Shown: positions 22,007-29,715 of the stretch, piece by piece
How the letters are laid out: each line of letters begins with the position of its first letter
Numbering within the stretch: the first letter of the stretch is position 1
Source: an uncultured Eubacteriales bacterium
GTDB taxonomy: Bacteria; Bacillota; Clostridia; Christensenellales; Aristaeellaceae
Direction of reading: 5' to 3'
Assembly (NCBI GenBank): GCA_900550955.1
Contig: URUF01000024.1
Location: 1-29,715, forward strand
DNA: 29,715 nucleotides
The notes under the pieces: model-generated
Told to the model about the DNA's origin: nothing
What the model saw: the letters and a program-made list of their open reading frames with translations, nothing else
Databases searched by the model: none
Position numbers and translations under genes: made by a program

Positions 22007-23077
22007 ATGAATGTACAAATGAACCTTTCCAAAGCCCTGAAGGCCAAGCCCGTTGATGAAAGCAAGCTGGGATTTGGACGCCTGTTTACCGATCATATGC
22101 TGATGATCAACTATACCGAGGGCAAGGGCTGGCACGACGCCCGCATTGAGCCGTATGGCAATATTTCGCTGGATCCGGCCTGCCAGGTGCTGCACTACGG
22201 GCAGGAGATCTTTGAGGGCCTCAAGTGCTACCGCACCCCCAAGGGGGAGTTTAACCTGTTCCGTCCCCGCGCCAATTTTGAGCGCATGGCCCGCAGCGCG
22301 GAGCGCATGGGCATGGCTCCCCTGCCGGTGGAGGACGGTTTGGAAACCCTGATGGCCCTTTTGAACGTTGAAAAGGAATGGACGCCGCACCAGGAGGGCA
22401 CGTCTCTGTATATCCGTCCCACGATGATCGCGCTGGATAGCCATCTGGGCGTTTCCACCTCCAGCACGTACCTGTATTATGTCATTTTGTCGCCCTCCGG
22501 CGCGTACTATGCTTCCGGGCTTGCGCCGGTTGGCATCTACGTGGAGGATTCCTATGTGCGCGCGGTGCGCGGCGGCATTGGCTTTGCCAAAACGGGCGGC
22601 AACTACGCGGCCAGCATCCTGGCCGGTATGAACGCCAAGCACGTTGGCTACGCGCAGGTTTTGTGGCTGGATGGCGTGGAGCAGCGCTACATTGAGGAAG
22701 TGGGCGCGATGAACATGATGTTTGTGTATGAGGACAGGAAGATCGTAACCCCCGCCCTTAACGGCAGCATCCTGCCCGGCATCACCCGCGACAGCGTGCT
22801 CAAACTTGGCAAGCACATGGGGCTGGAAACCGAGGAAGCCCGTATGGATATTCACGATGTGATTGCCGATATCAAAGCCGGCAAGGTGACCGAGGCCTTT
22901 GGCACGGGCACTGCGGCCGTGGTATCGCCGGTGAATAAGATTTGCTTCAAGGGCGAGGAAATCGGCATTGGCGACGGCGGGATCGGCCATATCACGCAGG
23001 AATTGTACGATACGCTTACGGGCATCCAGTTTGGCAAGACGGACGATCCCATGGGCTGGGTTGTCAAGGTGAAGTGA
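22007..23077 (+). CDS. ilvE: Branched-chain amino acid aminotransferase
   Basis: 356 aa from ATG 22007, with GGAGG 8 bp upstream; an in-frame ATG at 21980 lies in the leader and is rejected. It is a fold-type IV PLP enzyme that swaps the amino group between glutamate and the keto acids of leucine, isoleucine and valine. The PLP-binding lysine is K195 in GFAKTGGNYAAS. The typical GYAQVLWLDGVEQRYIEEVG block follows, then the SILPGITRDS loop and the GTGTAAVVSPV phosphate/substrate loop. Length matches the longer (Bacillus IlvK-like) group. No other branched-chain synthesis gene lies nearby, so it may serve in catabolism or final transamination. The full-consensus promoter predicts high, constitutive expression. 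Confidence 0.96.
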   Translation: MNVQMNLSKALKAKPVDESKLGFGRLFTDHMLMINYTEGKGWHDARIEPYGNISLDPACQVLHYGQEIFEGLKCYRTPKGEFNLFRPRANFERMARSAERMGMAPLPVEDGLETLMALLNVEKEWTPHQEGTSLYIRPTMIALDSHLGVSTSSTYLYYVILSPSGAYYASGLAPVGIYVEDSYVRAVRGGIGFAKTGGNYAASILAGMNAKHVGYAQVLWLDGVEQRYIEEVGAMNMMFVYEDRKIVTPALNGSILPGITRDSVLKLGKHMGLETEEARMDIHDVIADIKAGKVTEAFGTGTAAVVSPVNKICFKGEEIGIGDGGIGHITQELYDTLTGIQFGKTDDPMGWVVKVK

Positions 23078-23112
23078 GCGGCGCTTTACCATGAGGGAAA
23101 GGGGGCATTCGT

Positions 23113-24156
23113 GTGCTCAGAGAGGGGACCCTTCATGCGGATTGGTGCGAGATGACCATGAGCATGATGCGCGAAAAGCAATTTGAGGCATGCGAACGCC
23201 GCCTGTTTGCCCATCCGGGCGTAAGCCTGTTTGCGCCGGAGGCCACCGAAGCGGATGCGCAGGCCCTGCTGACCGGCTCGTTTGACGACGTGCACGGGGT
23301 TAGCGCCCGCGCGCTGGTAACGCTTGAACAGCTTCGCGCCGCGGTGATGGAACGCCTGCCTGTGGAAGCGTTGTATATTAGCGTTGGCGAAATGCAGCTT
23401 TTGGAAAAGCTGCTGCTTAACGAGGGCGAGCTGCTGCTGGGCGATTGGGACGATATTGGCGCGGCCGAGGCATTGGTGAGCAGGCTGTGGTGCAGCTTCC
23501 ATGCCGAGGGCGACGATTGGACGCTGGTATTGCCCAAGGCGCTGCACGAGCCGCTATTGACCGCCATCAGCGTGGCGGAAGCGCCGCAGGTGCGGGAGCG
23601 CCTGTTTCGCTATGACGCGACCATCCACGGGCTTTTGTATATCGCGGGCCTGCTGCATTCCGCGCAGCCCATCGGCTTTTTTCTCCGCGATGTGATGCGC
23701 CGCGAGGATGCGCTGGCTATGCAGATTGCGCGCAGGTATTTGCAGGCCTCCTTTGAATATGTAACGGATGCGAACGGCGATTTGATTTTGCTGCATCCCG
23801 GGCTGGCGGATCCCTACCGGCTGGTGGGCAATCAAAGCTCGGACGGTATTTTTACGCTGGAGCTGTCGCAGGAGATGATCGCCGGCGGCATGAACGGCAT
23901 CCTGCCGGAGGAGGAACCGCTGCATGAGGCCATGTGCGGCGCGCTAAACGGCGCGCTCAGGCCGGAATACGAGCTGGGCGAGGCGGCGGAGGATTTGCGC
24001 ATGCTGGCCAAGCAGGGCGTGAGCCTGAAGGAGATGGAAGCCGTGATGGCCTCCATGCTGGCCGTACTGCCCACGCCTGTGATGAAAAGCGCGTTGGAAC
24101 GCCTGTACCAATGCACGCCGCATTGGATGGGATTGAAGGCATCTCTTGCCCATTGA
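23113..24156 (+). CDS. Unrecognised 347-aa soluble protein
   Basis: 347 aa from GTG 23113, behind AAAGGGGG. It has no signal peptide or membrane helix. The composition is mostly helical, rich in Leu, Ala and Glu, with acidic patches. I recognise no domain. Landmarks include GELLLGDWDDIGAAE at about 99-113, RRYLQASFEYV at about 211-221 and EEPLHEAMCGALNGALRPE at about 264-282. Codon use (GCG, CTG, GGC-rich) matches the neighbours and the frame has a good ribosome site, so it is a real gene. It lies 35 bp after ilvE and its stop is next to the start of the pseudouridine synthase gene, suggesting a shared transcript. Confidence 0.85.
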   Translation: MLREGTLHADWCEMTMSMMREKQFEACERRLFAHPGVSLFAPEATEADAQALLTGSFDDVHGVSARALVTLEQLRAAVMERLPVEALYISVGEMQLLEKLLLNEGELLLGDWDDIGAAEALVSRLWCSFHAEGDDWTLVLPKALHEPLLTAISVAEAPQVRERLFRYDATIHGLLYIAGLLHSAQPIGFFLRDVMRREDALAMQIARRYLQASFEYVTDANGDLILLHPGLADPYRLVGNQSSDGIFTLELSQEMIAGGMNGILPEEEPLHEAMCGALNGALRPEYELGEAAEDLRMLAKQGVSLKEMEAVMASMLAVLPTPVMKSALERLYQCTPHWMGLKASLAH

Positions 24157-24164
24157 TTGAAAAC

Positions 24165-25037
24165 ATGAAGCTATATACGTTTACGATTCCTGAAAAGGCG
24201 CCGGAGGGCAGGCTGTTTGCCTATGCCCGCCGCATGCTGCCGGAAGCGCCGGAATACGCGCTGCGCGAAGCCTTTCAAAAACGCGATGTGAAGCTGAACG
24301 GAAAGCGTGTGGATTTGAGCGCGGCCATCCTGCCCGGCGCGGAGGTACGGATTTATGCGCGGGAAACGCGGCCTCCAAAGCCGCTGATTGCCGTTATGTA
24401 TCAGGATGAAAACGTGCTTGTGGTTGTTAAACCCGCGGGCGTGAGCTGCGAGCCCGATGCAAAGGGTGGAAAAACGCTTACGCAGCTTGTGCATGAGCAG
24501 CTCCTGGAGGGGAATGCAACAGCCTGCGAGCCGCTGTTGTGCCATCGCCTGGACAATCCTACGCAAGGGCTTATGCTGCTGGCAAGAACGCCCCAGGCGC
24601 AGGAAAGCCTGCAAAACGCGTTCCGGGAGCGCCAAATCCATAAGGAGTATACCTGCGTGGTACGAGGAACGCCCACGCCGCCGCATGCCGTGCTGGAGGC
24701 GTATCTGCAAAAGGACGCGCTTCAGGCAAGGGTGAGGGTTACGGCGCATGCCGCGCCCGGGGCCAAGCGCATTGTAACGGAGTACACGGTTATGCAGCCA
24801 GGCGAGTGCGCGCGGCTGCTCATTTGGCTGCATACGGGGCGCACGCATCAAATTCGGGCGCATTTGGCCAGTATCGGCCATCCGCTGCTGGGCGACGACC
24901 TCTATGGGGATAGGGCGCTAAACAAGCGCCTGAAGGCGCGCCGCCTTATGCTGTGCGCAACGGGGCTTTCCTTCTCGCTGGAGGGCTCGCTTGCCTATCT
25001 GAACGAGCATACCTTTGGCTGCGAACCATCGTTTTAA
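24165..25037 (+). CDS. RluA-family pseudouridine synthase with S4 domain
   Basis: 290 aa from ATG 24165. No clear ribosome site precedes it, and translation is probably coupled to the upstream gene, whose stop is 8 bp before; a TTG at 24153 is an alternative. A short S4 RNA-binding domain lies at about 10-62 (ALREAFQKRDVKLNGKRVD). The catalytic domain follows: HRLD at 127-130, with D130 the catalytic aspartate, then RERQIHKEYTCVV, and LHTGRTHQIRAHLASIGHPLLGDDLYG near the C-terminus. The type modifies uridines in rRNA or tRNA; the exact target (RluC, RluD or other) cannot be told from the sequence. Confidence 0.93.
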   Translation: MKLYTFTIPEKAPEGRLFAYARRMLPEAPEYALREAFQKRDVKLNGKRVDLSAAILPGAEVRIYARETRPPKPLIAVMYQDENVLVVVKPAGVSCEPDAKGGKTLTQLVHEQLLEGNATACEPLLCHRLDNPTQGLMLLARTPQAQESLQNAFRERQIHKEYTCVVRGTPTPPHAVLEAYLQKDALQARVRVTAHAAPGAKRIVTEYTVMQPGECARLLIWLHTGRTHQIRAHLASIGHPLLGDDLYGDRALNKRLKARRLMLCATGLSFSLEGSLAYLNEHTFGCEPSF

Positions 25038-25049
25038 TGGGAGAACGAT

Positions 25050-25883
25050 ATGCATACAAATCAAATTGGGCTGATCGCCATGGATATGGATGGCACGCTG
25101 CTGGATTCGCGCCAGCGCATCAGCCGGGAAAATTTGCGCGCATTGAAGCAGGCGCGCGCCAAGGGCGTTGCGCTGGCAATTTGCAGCGGCCGCCTGCCGG
25201 GCGATATCGCCGTTTTTCTGATGGAAAGCGGGCTCGAGGATTGCGCGATTCTATCGCTGAACGGCGCGTACTGCGTGCGCAGCCCGCTTGGGGAGGCCTT
25301 TGCCAACCATGTGCTGCCGAATGCGGCGCTTGAGGCTGCGGTGGGCATTCTGCGCAAGGCGGAGCTGCCCTTTGGCTGTTTTGCGCAAAACCGGCTGGTG
25401 ATTTTTGAGGGCGCAGTGCCGGTGAAGGATGCGTTCTGGGGCACGCATACCCAAGGGCCATGCGCGCCGGAATACCTCTATGGCGACGAGGGGCTCAAAA
25501 GGGTGCGCCCGGCGGGCGTGAACAAGCTGCTGTGCCTGGCCGGGGATGAAGCGGCGCTGGAAAGCGTGCGCCGCCGGCTTGCGGACGTGGATGGGTTGGA
25601 GGTAACCAGCTCGTGGGAGCTGAACCTGGAGCTGATGCCGGCTGGTACCGGCAAGGGCAGCGCCGTAAGGGAGCTTGCTGAAGGCATGGGCCTAAGCGCC
25701 CGGCAGGTAATGGCCTTTGGCGATTATGACAACGACGAAAGTATGATCGCCTACGCGGGCCTGGGCGTGGCCATGGCAAACGCCACGCAGAGCGTGAAAA
25801 ACGCCGCCAAGCTTGTAACCCTTAGCAACGATGAAAACGGCGTGGCCTGCGCTATTGACCGCTATGTGCTGACCCGGCCTTGA
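25050..25883 (+). CDS. Cof-type HAD-superfamily phosphatase
   Basis: 277 aa, with GGGAG upstream of ATG 25050. HAD motif I is D12-M-D14-GT, with the nucleophile D12. Motif II is the Ser in AICSGR. The motif III Lys lies in GTGKGSAV. Motif IV is GDYDND (the GDxxNDxxM form), followed by GVAMANA. The insertion between motifs II and III is a type IIB cap, which places it in the Cof/YidA group acting on sugar phosphates, flavin precursors or similar small phosphates. It is 13 bp after the pseudouridine synthase gene, in the same direction. Substrate unknown. Confidence 0.93.
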   Translation: MHTNQIGLIAMDMDGTLLDSRQRISRENLRALKQARAKGVALAICSGRLPGDIAVFLMESGLEDCAILSLNGAYCVRSPLGEAFANHVLPNAALEAAVGILRKAELPFGCFAQNRLVIFEGAVPVKDAFWGTHTQGPCAPEYLYGDEGLKRVRPAGVNKLLCLAGDEAALESVRRRLADVDGLEVTSSWELNLELMPAGTGKGSAVRELAEGMGLSARQVMAFGDYDNDESMIAYAGLGVAMANATQSVKNAAKLVTLSNDENGVACAIDRYVLTRP

Positions 25884-25939
25884 GAATGTGATTTACAAAA
25901 GAACGTTTCTACGACCGTTATGTTGGAGGAAAACCGCAT

Positions 25940-27787
25940 ATGAAACAAAATCTGCGGGCGCTGTGGGCGCTCGTAAAGGAAAACCGTGCGCTGTACCTGG
26001 GCGCGGTATTGTGCACGGCGCTGACGGTGGGAATTGGCTTTCTCACGCCGCTGGTGTTTTCGGAAACCATTGACGTAATTTTGTCGGATGGCGCCAGCTT
26101 TATGCCCGAATGGCTCAAGGCCCCGGTGCGCGCGCTGGGCGGCCGCGCCTATTTGCGCGCCAACTTGTGGATTGTGGCCGGCGCCATCGTGGCGCTGAAC
26201 GTGCTAAACGGCGTATTTTCCTACTATAAGGAGCGCAATACCGCCGTGGCGGGCGAGAACATTGCCAAAAGCCTGCGCGAACGCCTGTACCGCCAGTTGA
26301 GCTATCTTTCGTTCAGCTACCATGTGCGCGCCGAAACGGGCGATTTGATCCAGCGTTGCACAAGCGATGTGGAAACCGTGCGGCGCTTTCTATCTACGCA
26401 GCTGGTGGAGGCCGTGCGCGCCGTTATGATGATGGCGGCCGCCTTTGCCATCCTGTTTCACCGCCATGCGCAAATCGCCCTGTACAGCCTGATACTGGTG
26501 CCGCTGATGTGGGTGGGCTCCTATATGTTTTTTACCAAGATCACCAAAAGCTTTCGCCTGAGCGATGAAAGCGAGGGCCGCATGAGCAACGTGCTTCAGG
26601 AAAACCTGACCGGCGTGCGCGTTGTGCGCGCCTTTGGCATGCAGCAGCGCGAGGTGGAAAAGTTTGACGAGGCCAGCCAGGATTTTCGCCATAAAACCTT
26701 TCGCCTGTACAATTATCTGGCGGTGTATTGGGGCAGCATGGACTGCCTTACCATGCTGCAAATCATGATTACGCTGCTGGTATGCGTATACAGGGCCATT
26801 CGGGGCGAAATCAGCGTGGGTACGCTGGTGGCGTTTACCAGCTACATCTCCATGCTGCTATATCCCATCCGCCAGCTGGGCCGCATTTTAAGCGACGCGG
26901 GCAAAAGCGTGGTGGCCTTGGGCCGCATCCGCAATGTGCTGGACGAGCGGGCAGAGCAGCCGGAGGAAGGCTCGCTTACCCCGCCCTTGAACGGCGATAT
27001 CGTGTTTGATCACGTCAGCTTCAGCTATGAGGAGGGCAACAGGGTTCTTGACGGCCTGTGCATGACCATCCCGGCAGGCAAAACCGTGGCGTTGCTGGGC
27101 AACACGGGTAGCGGCAAGAGCACGCTTGTGCACCTGCTGCAAAGGCTGATTGAGCCGGACGAGGGACGCATTACCATCGGCGGGGTGGACATTCGCAGCA
27201 TTGACCGCTGGTACCTGCGCGCCCATGTGGGGCTGATGCTGCAAGAGCCGTTTCTGTATGGCCGCAGCGTGATGGGCAACCTGTCCATCGCCGTGCCGGA
27301 CGCGCCGGAAAGCAGCGTTTTGGAGATGAGCCGCATCGCCCATGCGGACGGCTTTATCCGCGAGTTTGAAAACGGGTATGACACCCTGATTGGCGAGCGC
27401 GGCGTGACGCTTTCGGGTGGACAGCGCCAGCGCGTAGCCATCGCCCGCACGCTTTTGAAGGAAAACGACGTGCTGATTTTTGACGACAGCCTTTCCGCCG
27501 TGGATATGCAGACCGATCGCGCCATCCGCGAGGCGCTGCGTGAAAAGCGCAAGGGCGTAACCACCATTATTATCAGCCACCGCATCAATACCCTGTGCGA
27601 GGCGGACCGTATTTTTGTGCTGGAAGGCGGCAAGCTGGCCGACGAAGGCACGCACGAGGAACTGACGCGGCGCGACGGCCTGTACAGGCAGATTTATGCC
27701 ATTCAGTCCGCGCTGGAGGACAACCTCAACCGCAGCCGCGAGGCTGTGAGAAAGGAGGAAGAAGCATGCAGGGATTTGACGAGATAG
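25940..27787 (+). CDS. ABC exporter half-transporter, subunit 1 of a heterodimer (BmrC-like)
   Basis: 615 aa: six membrane helices (about 15-320), then a nucleotide-binding domain. Walker A is GNTGSGKST at about 387-395. The Q-loop is in MLQEPF. The signature is canonical, LSGGQRQRVA at about 491-500. Walker B is VLIFDDSLSAVD, where Asp replaces the catalytic Glu, and the switch His is in ISHR. The degenerate Walker B means this domain supplies the good signature but a weak ATP site, as in heterodimeric multidrug exporters. Its last 22 bases overlap the start of the second subunit gene, so the two are co-translated. GGAGG lies 10 bp before ATG 25940. Substrate unknown: drugs, lipids or peptides. 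Confidence 0.95.
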   Translation: MKQNLRALWALVKENRALYLGAVLCTALTVGIGFLTPLVFSETIDVILSDGASFMPEWLKAPVRALGGRAYLRANLWIVAGAIVALNVLNGVFSYYKERNTAVAGENIAKSLRERLYRQLSYLSFSYHVRAETGDLIQRCTSDVETVRRFLSTQLVEAVRAVMMMAAAFAILFHRHAQIALYSLILVPLMWVGSYMFFTKITKSFRLSDESEGRMSNVLQENLTGVRVVRAFGMQQREVEKFDEASQDFRHKTFRLYNYLAVYWGSMDCLTMLQIMITLLVCVYRAIRGEISVGTLVAFTSYISMLLYPIRQLGRILSDAGKSVVALGRIRNVLDERAEQPEEGSLTPPLNGDIVFDHVSFSYEEGNRVLDGLCMTIPAGKTVALLGNTGSGKSTLVHLLQRLIEPDEGRITIGGVDIRSIDRWYLRAHVGLMLQEPFLYGRSVMGNLSIAVPDAPESSVLEMSRIAHADGFIREFENGYDTLIGERGVTLSGGQRQRVAIARTLLKENDVLIFDDSLSAVDMQTDRAIREALREKRKGVTTIIISHRINTLCEADRIFVLEGGKLADEGTHEELTRRDGLYRQIYAIQSALEDNLNRSREAVRKEEEACRDLTR

Positions 27788-29610
27788 ATTATTCCCAGAA
27801 ACTGGATCTTTCGCTATGGAAGCGGCTTTTGCACATCGCCAGGCCTTATCACGGGTGCTTGTGGCTAATTGTTTTGTGCATGAGCCTATCCGCCGTGGGC
27901 GATGTGGTTTTCCCGCTGATGACGGGCTACGCCATCGACCATTTTATCGCCGGGCAGACCACCCAGGGTATGGGCGGATTTATTGCCGCGTATATCGCGG
28001 TGTTGGTAATGCAGGTTGTATGCATCTATTCGTTCCTGTATTTAAGCGGCAAGGTGGAGGTGGGCGTTTGCTACCTTATCCGCAAGCAGGGCTTTCAAAA
28101 ATTGCAGGAGCTGCCCTTCTCCTATTACGACCGTATGCCCGTGGGCTATCTGCTCAGCCGCATGACCACCGATACGCAGCGCCTGGCGGACACCATCGGC
28201 TGGTCGCTTCTGGATTTGGTATGGGGCGTTGTGTTCCTGGTCATTTGCTCCGTCCAGATGTTTTTGCTGCATTGGAGGCTGGCGGCGGTGATCGTGCTGG
28301 TGCTGCCGCCTTTGGCGGCGATCAGCATGTACTTTCAAAAACGCATCCTGGCCGCCCACCGCGAAACGCGCAAGACGCATTCCAAAATAACCGGGGCGTT
28401 CAACGAGGGCATCATGGGCGCAAAAACCACCAAAACCCTTGTGCGCGAAGAAAAAAACATGGAGGAATTTACGGAGCTGACCGCCGCCATGAAGCATTCC
28501 TCGGTGCGGGCGGCTTCGCTAAGCGCGCTGTTTTTGCCCATTGTGGTATCGCTGGGTTCCTTAGCCACGGCCTATGCCCTTTACCAGGGCGGCATGGAGG
28601 TGATGGCGATGCCAGCCACGCTCACGCTGGGCACCTTGCAGGTATTTATCAACTATACGCTGCAATTTTTCCAGCCTGTGCGCGATATCGCCCGCATCTT
28701 TGCGGAGCTGCAAAGCTCCCAGGCTGCGGCGGAGCGCGTGCTGAGCCTGCTGGCGACCGAGCCGGATATCCAGGACAGCCCCGAGGTAGCCGAACGCTTT
28801 GGCGATAATTTCCATCCCAAGCGGGAAAACTGGCCCGAGCTGCATGGCGATATCACCTTTGAGGACGTAAGCTTCCGCTATCAGGATGGCGAGCAGGTGC
28901 TCGAGCATTTCAACTTGCATGTGCGCGCAGGCGAAAGCGTCGCCCTGGTGGGAGAAACCGGCAGCGGCAAAAGCACCATCGTAAACCTGCTGTGCCGGTT
29001 TTACGAGCCCACGCAGGGCCGCATCCTTATCGACGGGGTGGATTACCGGAAACGCAGCCTGCTGTGGCTGCAAAGCAACCTGGGATATGTGCTCCAGCAG
29101 CCCCACATGTTTAGCGGCACCATTCGCGATAACATCCGCTACGGCAAGCCCGACGCCGCTGAGGATGAGGTGATCAGGGCAGCGAAGCTGGCCAACGCGC
29201 ACAGCTTTATCTCCAGGCTGCCCAAGGGGTATGATACCTACGTGGGCGAGGGAGGCAGCCTGCTCAGCAGCGGCGAAAAGCAGCTCATCTCCTTTGCGCG
29301 GGCCATCCTGGTGGATCCGGCCCTGTTTATCCTGGACGAGGCGACCTCCTCCGTGGATACCCATTCGGAGGCGCTTATCCAGCAGGCCATTACAGGCATT
29401 CTGGAAGGGCGCACCAGCTTTATGATCGCCCACCGGCTATCCACGGTACGGCAGGCCGACCGGATTTTGGTGATCTCTGGCGGCAGGATTATCGAGGAGG
29501 GCACGCACGATCAGCTTATTGTAAAGCAGGGGTATTATTACGACCTCTATACCGGCCAGTTCCAGGACGAGCAGGGGCAAATAGTGCTAAGCGGCGGGGC
29601 GGGAGAATAG
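27766..29610 (+). CDS. ABC exporter half-transporter, subunit 2 of a heterodimer (BmrD-like)
   Basis: 614 aa from ATG 27766, behind AAAGGAGG, which lies inside the end of subunit 1. It has six membrane helices (about 30-330), then a nucleotide-binding domain. Walker A is GETGSGKST, the Q-loop is in VLQQPHMFSG, and Walker B is intact with a catalytic Glu (LFILDEATSSVD). The signature is changed to LSSGEKQLIS in place of LSGGQ. Together with subunit 1 this gives one working and one degenerate ATP site, the pattern of BmrCD, LmrCD and TM287/288. An N-terminal extension of about 20 residues precedes the first helix, typical of the BmrD side. A hairpin follows the stop. Confidence 0.95.
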   Translation: MQGFDEIDYSQKLDLSLWKRLLHIARPYHGCLWLIVLCMSLSAVGDVVFPLMTGYAIDHFIAGQTTQGMGGFIAAYIAVLVMQVVCIYSFLYLSGKVEVGVCYLIRKQGFQKLQELPFSYYDRMPVGYLLSRMTTDTQRLADTIGWSLLDLVWGVVFLVICSVQMFLLHWRLAAVIVLVLPPLAAISMYFQKRILAAHRETRKTHSKITGAFNEGIMGAKTTKTLVREEKNMEEFTELTAAMKHSSVRAASLSALFLPIVVSLGSLATAYALYQGGMEVMAMPATLTLGTLQVFINYTLQFFQPVRDIARIFAELQSSQAAAERVLSLLATEPDIQDSPEVAERFGDNFHPKRENWPELHGDITFEDVSFRYQDGEQVLEHFNLHVRAGESVALVGETGSGKSTIVNLLCRFYEPTQGRILIDGVDYRKRSLLWLQSNLGYVLQQPHMFSGTIRDNIRYGKPDAAEDEVIRAAKLANAHSFISRLPKGYDTYVGEGGSLLSSGEKQLISFARAILVDPALFILDEATSSVDTHSEALIQQAITGILEGRTSFMIAHRLSTVRQADRILVISGGRIIEEGTHDQLIVKQGYYYDLYTGQFQDEQGQIVLSGGAGE

Positions 29611-29637
29611 AGCGCTGGAAAGGCGCCGCCAGGCCGT

Positions 29638-29668
29638 CGAAAAAGCTCGCCTGCGGCGATCTTTTTCG
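29638..29668 (+). terminator. Terminator-like hairpin after the exporter genes
   Basis: CGAAAAAG (29638-29645) pairs with CTTTTTCG (29661-29668), and TCGCC (29647-29651) pairs with GGCGA (29655-29659) around a TGC loop, with one C/T mismatch. The T run is inside the arm, so it could stop transcription from either side. It sits in a tract with a repeated CGCCTGCGGC word, so it may instead be a dispersed palindromic repeat. Confidence 0.55.
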
Positions 29669-29715
29669 CCGAAACAGGGTTCACCTGCGCCTGCGGCCTC
29701 GGTTTTATCGGCGCG

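Noticed and set aside
21851..23092. 413-codon minus-strand frame opposite ilvE
   Set aside because: It is the mirror of a clear aminotransferase gene, has His/Ala/Gly-rich nonsense composition, and ilvE has a perfect promoter and ribosome site.

Overview
This 29.7 kb window looks like chromosomal DNA of a moderately GC-rich (roughly 55-60 % by eye) Bacillota, most likely a gut-type Clostridia. The grounds are strong AGGAGG-type ribosome sites, frequent GTG/TTG starts, and Firmicute gene sets: Asp23/YloU-FakA-RecG, NfeD-FloA, a two-subunit transketolase, a CUT1 sugar importer without its own ATPase, and a BmrC/BmrD-like exporter. I cannot name the genus. I see no tRNA, rRNA, insertion sequence, prophage gene or CRISPR array.

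Region 1 (about 1-6240, all minus strand) is a self-contained sugar-use operon. In transcription order it holds a FadR-type GntR regulator, a sugar-binding protein, two permeases, transketolase N and C subunits and a small cupin. It starts at a near-consensus promoter (6211-6239) with a palindromic operator over the start site (6183-6205). Strong intercistronic hairpins follow the binding-protein gene (4172-4202) and the transketolase C gene (542-572). No kinase, classical isomerase or ABC ATPase is present, and the substrate is unknown.

Region 2 (6380-8685, minus) is a three-TM protein with a Pro/Gln-rich cytoplasmic tail and a C-terminal His-Cys3 domain, followed by ybaK.

Region 3 (8866-18344, plus) holds housekeeping operons: asp23-like/fakA/recG; trmL, an acidic one-TM protein and two tandem family-4-like uracil-DNA glycosylases; then nfeD/floA, a small membrane protein and an orphan LytTR response regulator.

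Region 4 (18345-21851) has a NudC-type Nudix hydrolase (minus) fired from a promoter back-to-back with one driving a membrane protein shaped like a Wzz/BY-kinase fusion whose nucleotide-binding motifs are all degraded. A secreted peptidoglycan-binding protein and a clear terminator follow.

Region 5 (21909-29715, plus) starts with a full-consensus promoter for a branched-chain aminotransferase. It continues with an unrecognised 347-aa protein, an RluA-type pseudouridine synthase, a Cof-type HAD phosphatase and a heterodimeric ABC exporter, and ends in a hairpin-rich sequence.

The best candidates for something undescribed are the transketolase-importer cassette with an altered phosphate pocket, the degenerate BY-kinase-like protein paired with a peptidoglycan-binding partner, the Fe-S-less UDG paralogue beside a normal one, and the orphan LytTR regulator in the flotillin operon.
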